From positions 62,001 through 126,000 of the forward strand of contig RPFO01000587.1 of NCBI GenBank assembly GCA_009746045.1: a stretch of 64,000 nt of DNA. The letters are read 5' to 3'. Position 1 is the stretch's first letter, and every line of letters starts with the position of its first letter. A program made the position numbers and the translations under genes. The DNA is from Mesostigma viride (taxonomy: Eukaryota; Streptophyta; Mesostigmatophyceae; Mesostigmatales; Mesostigmataceae). The notes beneath the pieces were generated by a model. The model worked only from the letters and a program-made list of their open reading frames with translations, searched no databases and was not told the origin of the DNA. Shown here piece by piece: positions 23,301 to 32,105 of the stretch.

Positions 23301-26107
23301 ATGCTTATGAAGTGCAACTGTGTGCATAGGAGGCGCTCACGTAACATACACACACAACCCTTACCTTGTTCAGCTGAAGCAGTTCGAAAAACTTGTCGGC
23401 CGCCTCACGAAACATGGTGGCCTGGATCTGGGTGCCCTGTGGACGTGGCAAACCACAGGCAAGGGGAACCACGCTTGCACATGAGGGGAAGAAAGCTGGT
23501 GAGGGGCCAACGCAATGGGGGGCGTGCATGGCAGCCGACCCAATGGGGGGGGGGGAAGAAGACGAGTTGGAGCAGCAGGGGGGGTTAGGGCGGTGAGGGT
23601 GTCCCGGGCGATGGCGGCATTGGGGTGGTATGGAAGTTAGGGCAGTGGGAGCGTGGGCGGATGGCGAAGGGCAATGCGAGGAGAGATGGGGGCGTAAGTG
23701 CATGGTTTACATGATATAACGGTGTTGCCTGCTCATTGATAAGCAGCACACTAGTGCAGTAGGGATGCATCACCTGCTCATCCGTCCACTCCACTCTGAA
23801 AAGTTGCCCCTTCCCCCCCCCATCGCGCTCGTGTGATTTATGATCACGCTGCCTGCTCGTCGGTCCGCAGAACACTAGTGCAGTAGGCGTGCCTTACCTG
23901 CTCATCCGTCAGCTCCACGCTGAAGACTTGCCCCTCCCCCCTCGCGTTCTTGTAGCTGCGCAGGTCCCCCTTGCTCGTCACGCGCGCCTTGATCGTCCAC
24001 TTGTCAAAGTAGGGGTTGAGCGACTCAATCGGCTGTACACGGCGGCTTGACGCCAGGCGGGTGGAGGTGGACGGGCTGGGGTTGGTCGGACGCCAAGAGT
24101 GTATGAGAGGACGCCAGAGCATAGGGGGGGGGGACAATGAACATATGAGTGGGAGGGGGATGGGTTGCGGGTGGGCAGGAACCAAGGTGCCCCTCTTAAT
24201 GGGAGGAACCGTGTTTCGTGGGCGCGGGGGGTGGGGTGGGGTGGGGTGGGGGGGGTGGGGAGGGGGGACGAGCCACAGGAGGATGCCAACAGCGAGCGTG
24301 TTGCGGTGGGAAGTAATACGTGTCGATAATGCAACATAGTACATTAGAGGAGCTGGACAGGCTGGGGGCTGGGGGTCAGGGGGCAGATGCCAGTGAGGTT
24401 GTGGACGCTAGAAGTGGACTGGATGGTGGGCGGGAAGCAACCCTTCTACGGGGAATCAATGAATATTCATGGTTGGGGGGGATGTTACGTTGGGCAGACT
24501 GCGGGTGTGTGCGACGGGCAGACGACCGAGCGCAGGCGGACACAGGATGCAGGGGGGGAGGGGAGCCTTGGGTGACGCACAGGCTCAAATTTGGGCCATG
24601 GGCTCAACGTGTGGGGCATGGGCTCAACGTGGGGGGCATAGGCTCAACGTGGGGGGCATGGGCTCAACGTGGGGGGCATGGGCTCAACGTGTGGGGCATG
24701 GGCTCAACGTGTGGGGCATGGGCTCAACGTGTGGGGCATAGGCTTGATGTGTGCTTATCAACCCCTTTGTTTTTTTAGCATACCTGGGCCGAGACTCGTC
24801 CGAGAGACGTGGCTTCTTGGCGATGGGTGTCTGTTCCGCCACGGGGGCAGCGGGCGCCTTGCTCTTATTGCTGGCCTCTGCTTTCACGGCCGCGGATGCC
24901 GCGGGTGCCGTCGAGGGATTGCCGATGACAGCCCCAAGGGAACGGGAGACGACCTCAGCCTCAAGCAAAATCATGACACTGGTGCACGGAGGGGGAGGGG
25001 GGGGAACGGGGGGGGGGGGCGGGGGCGAATGGGGTGACATAAATAGCCGAGGGCCAGTCGGGTAAACAATATAGCCAAGGGTGGCAGTGTGACTTGCGTC
25101 ACGTGGGTACAAATATTCAACACCTATGCACAACGAACAGGAGAGAGCGGGCCCTAGCTTCTCTCACTGATAGCTAAGCATGCACAAGGAGCTCCCAAGG
25201 AAATCATGAAGTAATGGCTAAAGAAGAGATATCTAACCAGGTATTGTTTTAGGGATATCTAACCAAATTAGTTCATTTAAAAACATGCGTCCGTTGGGAG
25301 GATACATGAGCAGTTGCTGCATCTGCAAAGAGGGAACCCTATTATCAAGGAAAGGACAGCTTAGGGCGCATTTGACAGGTAATTTGCAGCCAAACGCATC
25401 AGGGAGATTTGATACAGCATGACCTCAACACGCAGGATTTCCATTTAACATTTTATTCCAGGATTTTTTAAAAAGGGGTTGGCAGACCGGGTTTGCAGCG
25501 GCGTTGCCATTTCATCAACGTACAGGCTCCCATGAGCATTCTCGTTCAGCTGAGCTTGTTTAATCCGGATGACGCCGGTCTCCTCAAACTCGCCGTTATC
25601 CACCATGTCCTTCAGGCATGGCCCGAACACGGTGTCCAAGCGCTTGGTCCCGTCGCTGAGCTTAACCCTGTTAAAAAAAGAAAAAAGGTTTGTTTCATGG
25701 CAGGAGTGAAGCAAAGATAGACCTTCTCGTGAACCTTCTCGTGAATTAAATGTGGATTTCTGTAATTAGCTTCTGCCGAGTCGTCTCGGCCGCGTAAGAC
25801 GTATGATTGTGCAATTGAAACTTTGCTGCAGTGCACTGCTAAGGCCTGGCATCAACTGCGAAAGCAGGGAAACGGAAGACACACCTGATTTGGGGTCGTC
25901 CAGCGCTGCTTTGTGAATTGGTGACGTCGAGGACCTGCAGCAACCAACCAACGTTGACGAAGCAAGGTTAGCGCCTGCTGTGGACTGTAAGTGACCGAAT
26001 TGAGCTGAAACAAAGTCAGAGGCACAAAATACCTGGAACACAAGTCCCGTAATATCGCTATCCTTTCCGAGCTTGGCAATGGCATTGTGGGAAATTAGGT
26101 TGGCCAT
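17321..26107 (-). CDS. RPA1: Replication protein A 70 kDa DNA-binding subunit (RPA1), complete
   Basis: Fourteen exons read on the minus strand: 26107-26033, 25934-25885, 25667-25524, 24978-24784, 24075-23898, 23436-23365, 22418-22093, 21218-21112, 20477-20399, 19979-19829, 19458-19292, 18779-18659, 17942-17884, 17456-17321. They total 1860 nt, 619 residues plus stop, against 616 in human RPA1. The start ATG sits in a GCCACCATGG context. Domains: N-terminal OB fold (VKLSDGTKRLDT, VMILLEAEVV), Pro/Ala/Ser linker, DBD-A (IESLNPYFDKWTIKARV, EADKFF-like segment, GGKLRMANRNF), DBD-B (TVTVTLWNKLAEEF, VIAIRGVRPSDFN), DBD-C with zinc ribbon CPTDKC...FHCEGC in exon 11, and the C-terminal trimerisation helix region. 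It binds single-stranded DNA with RPA2/RPA3 during replication and repair. Divergent from the methyltransferase gene. Several introns carry junction echoes. Confidence 0.96.
18500..18670. repeat. Echo of the RPA1 exon 12 donor
   Basis: On the minus strand the junction ATGGCCGCG|GTGGGTGCACACG (18667-18646) has a diverged copy ATGGCCACGTTGGGTGCCTG (18534-18515) about 130 bp into the intron; similarity continues into CGCTGnCATGTA. Confidence 0.65.
20287..20366. repeat. 19-bp tandem repeat, 4 copies
   Basis: Unit ACAGCAATCGCGTGGCACC in the RPA1 intron just after exon 9. Confidence 0.9.
21530..21735. repeat. ATCACGATATCACTATACTACT-type tandem repeat
   Basis: Imperfect repeats built on TATCACGATATCAC and ACTATACTACTATC in the RPA1 intron between exons 7 and 8. 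Confidence 0.85.
21878..22115. repeat. Three echoes of the RPA1 exon 7 donor
   Basis: Minus-strand original GACCATCGCAGACAGCAG|GTGCGG (22110-22087). Copies: GACCATCATGGACAGCAG|GTTAGT (21968-21945), GACCATTGTGGACAGCAA|GTGGGT (22044-22021) and GACCGTCACGAACAGCAGCT (21896-21877, donor lost). Confidence 0.85.
22810..22935 (-). repeat. Dispersed hairpin-tail repeat copy A
   Basis: On the minus strand: TTGCAGGAAGTAGCCCAGAA...GATATGTGCTACATG, hairpin ACTCCCAACGGAGT, then a TAATTAATTAAT tail. About 115 bp are shared with 27548-27662. Confidence 0.85.
23146..23395. repeat. Echo of the RPA1 exon 6 donor plus ~28-bp tandem repeats
   Basis: Minus-strand original CTGCTTCAGCTGAACAAG|GTAAG (23382-23360); copy CTGCTGCAGCTCCACAAG|GTGAC (23172-23150). 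Between them are five units related to CTTATGAAGTGTGGCTATGT plus GTATATA (about 23188-23332). Confidence 0.8.
23723..23955. repeat. ~110-bp tandem duplication of the RPA1 exon 5 donor
   Basis: Blocks 23723-23834 and 23849-23955 align along their length. The minus-strand exon 5 end encodes QVFSVELTDEQ| and its copy QLFRVEWTDEQ|, each followed by GT (GTAAGG in the real donor, GTGATG in the copy). The intron sequence CTGCACTAGTGTnCTGC is duplicated too. Confidence 0.92.
24590..24745. repeat. 19-20 bp minisatellite, 8 copies
   Basis: Unit GGCTCAACGTGTGGGGCATG (G/T variant) in the RPA1 intron after exon 4. Confidence 0.95.
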
Positions 26108-27059
26108 GGTGGCCAAAGTACTGGGCTAAGAATCAAATCGTCTTTGTAGTTGCTCAGCTTTCTAATGGCCCCTTGGTTGCTAAACTCTTTCAATGGCAGC
26201 GCGCAGTGTTACGACTTTGAACGACGTCCCATTGCTTTTGGCGCGAGCAGGGCGAGCTCAAATTTCAAGCGCTTTCGCGCCAATGGATTTACCGGTGCAT
26301 CGCGCTTTGCAGGAGTTTGCATGCCTGTGCAAAGGGCGGCGGCATGGACGGAATCGGGAATAAAGAACACCACTCTCCGCAATTCCTGTTGGTTCAGATA
26401 TGGCTGTTCTCAAGGATTCGTCAAATACTAAGGTAAGTATCATGCACTAGTTAGCAGATACATTAATGGTTTGGTACGATACCAGATTCGAACATTCGTA
26501 GGTACTTCGCGCCTGTTCTATCTCTTCGGTGCTGCCGGCCGCACCGAAGTTTGGCGGAGAAAAAAATCGCCCAGTCGCGATGGCCAAAAAATAAAAATTA
26601 TTACGCCGGCGTAGCCGACACCATTCCTCCAGTCCTTGCTACTATGATAATATAATCATGAGGTACTAGTTACGCGAAGCAATTATCATTCTTCCGCATG
26701 CATCGTGTTCTGCATTTTAGTAGTTTGTTCAATCGGCAGGAGCCAGCACCTAGACACGATGGCACGCTTATTTAGCCCTGAGGCGGCGTTTATGAAATTC
26801 CGTCGAAGTTGATATTGCTGGTTCACCTTTGATTTAAGTTGCTTGCACTGCTAGGCAGACAGCTGACTTGTTCGTCATACAAAGGCGTTCTTGTTGCTGT
26901 GTTACTCTTAACAGGTGCATGTACGTGACTCGCTACCACATTTCGTAAGCTGCTACTTTGGATTCGTTGAAGAGACGTTGGTTTGTGCGCGCGAAGCCGG
27001 TGTTACAGTCTCATTGGCATTCTCGAATCGCAGGCTATCATATAGAAGCGGGTGTTTCA
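26108..27059. promoter_or_regulatory. Divergent intergenic region between RPA1 and the methyltransferase gene
   Basis: Only 952 bp separate the two start codons. A good donor (AG|GTAAGT at 26432/26433) and an acceptor at 27033/27034 suggest the methyltransferase transcript begins in a 5' exon before 26432, leaving about 300 bp or less between transcripts. ATGs in that exon (26321, 26344, 26400) do not open into the downstream frame, so it is called non-coding. A shared bidirectional promoter is inferred; no TATA box stands out. Confidence 0.5.
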
Positions 27060-30000
27060 ATGGGCGACGTGGCGGCTGCCGCGCTAGGGACTCTGCCAGC
27101 CCTACCCCAACAATTGGCCAAAGCACATGCCAATTACAAGTTCGTCGTATTTTCGGCGGTGAGACCTGAACCCGTGGCTGAGGGCGATGAGGTGTTCGTC
27201 GTGCTTCGGTCCAACAAGAACACCGGTGAGCGCCGCGTGTCCGCACCGACGTTTTTAAGGCTGGTGGCCCTCTTAATTTGCGACCTTGGTCGCGCTTCCC
27301 TGGATCACCACATGACTGGTTAGGAATTTATAGTCTACCTTCGTTATAATAACTGCTTTTCGTGAACTGCGTCCGCCTGTTTCGTGATGCCTGTACACCA
27401 GGTGTTATCTATCTCGCTACCCGTACTACAGAACAGTCTTCTATTTTTACCATATCACACCCCTTCCCGCTACAATCGTTGTGGAGTAACGCATTCGCGA
27501 TGCCCCAGGGCATGGACACCCACAGTGACTTGAATTGAATTGAATTGTAACATAACTCCGTTGGGAGTAAATGCAGCACACTTCCCTGAGAAGAGGAATA
27601 TGGCTTTTAATACACTATGGGCTACTTCCTGCAAGGGTAGAGTGTAAACTACACTTGCTCTGGGTGCACAATGTGCACCTGCACACCACTGTGTATTCCA
27701 GCACCTAGGGGCGCAGACATAGGGGGGAAGATATGGTGATGGCAAACATAGGGGGGAAGGTATGGAGAAGACACCCACAGTGACCCCGACCCAGCTGGCC
27801 GATCTGCTGGTGGTTTCTTAACAGTGGCATGTAGTTTAGCCAATGCTCATCATCAGCTACTTATTTTTTAATATAACCTGATTCTCGATTAGTTCGGTAC
27901 GGCTGTGCTGACCCACTTGGACGGTCAACTGGCCCACATTACCCCACTTTTTATTTTATTTTTCTTTCATCGTACGGACTTGAGAGCCCTTGACATCGCT
28001 CCACAGCCTCCAAACAGAGACGTGTGTCTAGTTGAAATCACTTAACCAAGTCAGCATTGATGCTTCTCGTGTGTTCACCTCATTGAGATGTGTGCCCTTT
28101 CCCTGACCCATTACATGGCAAGTCCCTTTGGCCAAATCGCCCGGCCCATTCCTTGGCAGGTTCCTTGGGCCTTTCCTTTACCCATTCCTTTGGAAGCGTA
28201 CCCTTACTTGGCCCAGGATTTGGGCCTATACGTCCCCCCCCGGGCACGCACATGCCATGTCTTTGTCTCACGCTACCTGGCATGCTCTCCACTACGCTTA
28301 CGTCTTTTTCCACTCCTTGTCATGCATACCCGTGCACACCTGGCCTCTTAACTCGGCCCTGTGGTGGCCCCAGGTCGTGCGCGCGCGCTGGGCGGTGTCA
28401 TCCAAGACCCCGGCCACCCCCACTACGGCCGCATCCCTGTGTTGTATCATGACAACCAGGCCACCTACCACGTACGGCCGGGCCGTGTGAACAAGGTAAA
28501 GCTTGAACAAGGTAAAGCTTGCCGCGCGCCACAGGGATGTGCTACATACCATGCATGCCCCTGAGCAGCTAGATAGATCCCAGTTCTGGATATTGTGGGC
28601 CCGTGCCCGCGCAGCAGCAGCCAGGGCGGTACTTGCATCCAGGCTTAGAGTCACGTGACCGTGAAATATTGGCTCCATGGCCCTCCTTGGGGAACTAATT
28701 GTTCAATGTAATCAATAACGTGTGTGCCGCACCTCAACAGTCCTTGGGCCATGACCATTGCAACCGAACGCATTCATGCAAGCTCAGGGATGATGTGTTT
28801 GCCAAGATTGCTACTAATAGCTGCAGCAGGGTCGCTCTTCAGCGTGCCTCGGGTTTATTTCTGCTGCCTGTGTTTTCGTCGTGCTGCCCTCATGGTTGGT
28901 GTTCACCAACCAATTTGCGGACCAGGTTGCCACCTCCCTCCGCACCCACTTGATGCCCCTGGCCTTCCTGGATGGCCATGCCCGCCCATCTAGTGATGCC
29001 CATTCGCCCTTGCACCCCGCCCGTGGCTCCCAAACCTGCGTGCCCAGCCACCCGTATGCCACCTCCCACCACTGCCACCACCCCCAGGTGGTCATGGGTG
29101 ACCGCCCTTTACACTTGTGGTCCATTCCCACCACCTTAACAAGACGTGGACTGTTAACAGACCCACTGCGTGCCCATGCATGTTCCTAGTCTTCCTCAGC
29201 ACCGCCCCACAGATAAAAGATACGAAGAGGAATAACCCCGCACCGTCATTCCTCCACCTGCAACCTTCACTATCGTCCCCCACCAGGTGGTCATGGGCGA
29301 CCGCCTCGTCATCATCTGTGGCGACACCGAGAACTACCGCCACCTCGCGCGCTGCCAGGTGGCCCCCCACCATTTTGTCCTCGACCTCGGCTCGTCCTAC
29401 GGCGTGTCCACTCACATTCTATCGCAGCACTGCGGGCGGGTCATCGGGGTCGACTTGGCGCGTGACCTCGTGGAGTCAGCCCGCCGGCAGTACCCCCACA
29501 TACCCTTTGAGTGCCTTGACATCCTCCAGAACCCGGCGCGCATCACCGAGCTGGCGCGCGGGTGCGACTCGGTATTTATAGACATCGGCGGGGACCGCCA
29601 GCTGGCGCAGGTGGTGCCCACGGTGGAGTTTGTCAAGCGACATCTGGCGCCCGCGACCATTGTGGTCAAGAGCCGCGAGCTATTGAAGGCGGCGGTCACG
29701 TGCATCAAGGGCCACCGCCGGAAGGTGGATGCCGGTGGCGGTAGTGGGGCCAACCCGCTTGTGACAGATGCCAGTGGGGTCAACCCGCCTGTGTCAGACG
29801 CCAGTGGGGCCAACCCGGTCGCAGTGGGGGAAGCTGTGATGGATGCCAGTGGCAGTGTTGGCGACCCGTGTGTGTCAGATGCAAGTGGTGGTGGGGCCGC
29901 GCCGCTTGTAACAGATGACAGCAGTGGCGCCGAGGCGGGCGCAACGAGGCTGGGCCATGGCACGTGGCTGGCTGGGTTCTTTGCCGGGACCAGCGCGGTG

Positions 30001-30522
30001 GATGTGCCTGGGGACGAGGTGTGGTGGGACCAGCTGTTTGCACACGTCACGGGCTTGGGGGGCGACCCAGCAGTTGCCGCTAGCAGTGCCGGTGCGGTTG
30101 CGTGTGACTCCAATGGGATTGCTTATGACCCCAATGCGGTGGCGAGCAGTTGTGCGGTGTCCGATAGCAACCCTGCAGTGACAGCTAGCGACCCTACGGT
30201 GACTGGTATAGAGACTACAGTGACCGCCGGGGACCTTACAGTGACTGCTGGTGAGGAATTGAGCCGGGATAGCACGGGTGCATCCCAGGAGCCACAATAC
30301 GCACTTCCCAAATATGACCTGCCCAAACCAAAGTACCCGCTCTACTACCCGACGCGGTACGCTTCCAACGGCGTCAAGATTTGCCGCTTTCACAACTATC
30401 GCACGTGCTTGAAGGGTGCCGAATGTGAGTTTGACCACGTCCACTGCCACCGGTGCGGCAAGCCGGGCCATATCGCATTGAAGTGCGACAGCCGGAAAAC
30501 GTGCTCCATACTTGACAACTAA
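27060..30522 (+). CDS. Putative SAM-dependent methyltransferase with C-terminal CCCH and CCHC zinc fingers
   Basis: Exons 27060-27225, 28374-28495 and 29287-30522 join in phase to 507 residues plus stop. The N-terminal ~95 residues (FVVFSAVRPEPVAEGDEVFV...) I do not recognise. A Rossmann methyltransferase core follows: motif I FVLDLGSSYGVSTH (~residue 127), GVDLARDLVESARRQYP, then CDSVFIDIGGDRQ and a TIVVKSREL strand. A low-complexity stretch of degenerate SDASGANP repeats (29730-29930) and TVT-type repeats leads to a C-x7-C-x5-C-x3-H finger (CRFHNYRTCLKGAECEFDH) and a zinc knuckle CHRCGKPGHIALKC, suggesting an RNA-bound substrate. Start chosen at the first in-frame ATG of exon 27060; a likely 5' non-coding exon ends at the donor at 26432/26433. 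TGTAA signals at 30583 and 30604. Substrate unknown. Confidence 0.85.
27536..27662 (-). repeat. Dispersed hairpin-tail repeat copy B
   Basis: Same 115-bp block as 22820-22935 (ACTCCCAACGGAGT hairpin, TGGGCTACTTCCTGCAAGG on +), with an AATTCAATTCAATTC tail. Lies in the first coding intron of the methyltransferase gene. Confidence 0.85.
28487..28521. repeat. Immediate echo of the methyltransferase exon 28374-28495 donor
   Basis: GAACAAG|GTAAAGCTT occurs twice back to back (28489-28504 and 28505-28520). The second donor is 16 nt downstream and would shift the frame if used. Confidence 0.85.
29081..29325. repeat. Echo of the methyltransferase exon 29287 acceptor
   Basis: CCAG|GTGGTCATGGGCGACCGCC at 29283 onward has a copy CCAG|GTGGTCATGGGTGACCGCC at 29084 onward, one substitution in the first 21 bases, 199 bp upstream. 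Similarity decays over the next 25 bp. Confidence 0.92.
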
Positions 30523-30780
30523 CCGAGACTCTGTCGGCCGCCATGGTCATACGGAGCTTCTATCAGTCAGTTCATGTACTACTGTAAGTCAGTTCATGTA
30601 GTTTGTAAATGTGATCGATCAGATGTTGCATATGATCATGTGATGTGAGTTGTCTCACTTCATGTGATGTTGCTTTCTTAGCTAAACCATTTAGGTCTGG
30701 CTGTGAATGTTAGTCAACCATAATTTTAACGTACAAGGCTACATGCAGCTCCAACTCCATTCATCCCCATCATCCTAAAC

Positions 30781-31017
30781 ATGGATAACATAAAAAATAA
30801 ACTGGATCAATACTCTATTCCTAATATTGAAGGCGGTAAAGTGAAGAATATTACGGCTAACGCTTATATTGGAGATCCTAAAGAATATAGTTCTGATGTC
30901 ACAAAATTACTTAAAAATATGGGGCCTGCTTCTGTAAGTTCCGGGGTTCAGCAGATTAATTTAACGGCATGGGCTCGAGCAACCATGGTCCAGATTCTAC
31001 AGACTTCTGGCCTATAG
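30781..31017 (+). CDS. Small AT-rich ORF of foreign composition inside a dispersed repeat
   Basis: A 78-codon frame starting MDNIKNKLDQYSIPNIEGG. Codons end mostly in A or T, unlike every conserved exon in this window. Its flanks (30722-30780 and about 30960-31015) match a second copy of a dispersed repeat at 45236-45365, where most of this ORF is replaced by about 22 unrelated bases. The last ~20 codons therefore come from the repeat rather than from an original protein. No family recognised. It could be a captured fragment of a mobile element, virus or organelle. Confidence 0.4.
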   Translation: MDNIKNKLDQYSIPNIEGGKVKNITANAYIGDPKEYSSDVTKLLKNMGPASVSSGVQQINLTAWARATMVQILQTSGL

Positions 31018-31152
31018 CTGCACTAGCTAACCTTGTCTCATGGCAGCAAAGAACTGCAAACCATAGTTGCTAACTTTACAGCGGCCGACCAGTTTCACAA
31101 CGATGATTGGCCTGTGTACATGGCCAATAAATCGTTAACTAGAATGATTACT

Positions 31153-31340
31153 TAGCAGCACCCACTTCTGTAACAACCACAGGAAAAAGTTTTCCCGGAA
31201 GACCACCAAACCGTGACCACAAAAAAGTTGTGCAAAAAGCCTTCGCCAATACTCTTAAGTCTCAACTCCAGAAAGAACTCTGGCCTGGTCATAAGTCTAA
31301 AGCAACTGCAACTGAGCAACACATCCACGGAAAAATTTAA
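31153..31340 (+). CDS. Possible degraded basic ORF downstream of the AT-rich ORF
   Basis: A frame from about 31167 to the TAA at 31338 reads TSVTTTGKSFPGRPPNRDH followed by a Lys-rich stretch (KKVVQKAFANTLKSQLQKEL). Composition is intermediate between host and the AT-rich ORF 150 bp upstream. It has no clear start and may be the remnant of the same insert. No family recognised. Confidence 0.2.
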
Positions 31341-31752
31341 CGCAATTGGCCAAACAAACGGCCAAAGCCGCTAAGCTGCCCAGACTGTACCAGGCGAACT
31401 AAAAAAGGGACACGGAAGCACGTCCTAGCCAGGACAGAGAAATGCATTCCCACGAGGGTCGCCATTAACCAGGAACCCTCCCAACACTTTGGACTGCAGC
31501 GCATTAATGGAGGACTCATCTGTCCATGACAGCTGGGGACGTAAACCCCAAGGCCACGAACAGAACCTTCCTGCCCCCCCCTTGAAATGTCCGCATCTGG
31601 CACTCCACCAGGGGCATGCATCCTCCCCAACCACACACCCAGCGACCACATCACACTGTGCCGCAGCAAATGCTGTGGACTGGACTTTGCTCTGGGCCCA
31701 CCGGGATACCCGATATCACGCCATAGTCCAACCGCAAACAGCGTTACCGGCC

Positions 31753-32105
31753 ACACGTGCCACCAGCATGGCCCGTAACGGCACCTACGGGCACACGCGC
31801 CACCAGCATGGCCCTCAATGGCACCTACGGCCACACGTGCCACCAGCATGGCCCGTAACGGCACCTACGGCCACACGTGCCACCAGCATGGCCCTCAACG
31901 GCACCTACGGCCACACGTGCCACCAGCATGGCCCGTAACGGCACCTACGGGCACACGCGCCACCAGCATGGCCCTCAACGGCACCTACGGCAACACGCTC
32001 CACCAGCATGGCCCTCAACGTCACCTATGGCAACACGCGCCACCGGCATGGCCCTCAATGGCACCTACAGCCACACGCGCCGCCAGCATGGCCCATAATG
32101 GCGAC
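31753..32105. repeat. 40-bp minisatellite, ~9 copies
   Basis: Unit GCCACCAGCATGGCCCGTAA plus CGGCACCTACGGGCACACGC, with limited substitutions. Confidence 0.95.

Larger units (their letters stand above)
30523..31744. other. Intergenic: dispersed repeat with inserted ORF; otherwise unassigned
   Basis: 30722-31015 is the repeat shared with 45236-45365. 31341-31744 shows no recognisable coding; an open minus frame (31864-31337) runs into the 40-bp minisatellite and looks fortuitous. Confidence 0.5.

Noticed and set aside
26321-26432. N-terminal coding extension of the methyltransferase gene
   Set aside because: None of the three ATGs before the donor at 26432 gives the phase needed to enter the frame of exon 27060; treated as 5' non-coding.
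31337-31864. Minus-strand ORF considered as a Tc1-type or LINE fragment
   Set aside because: It is mostly a translation of the 40-bp minisatellite; the remaining part matches no motif convincingly.
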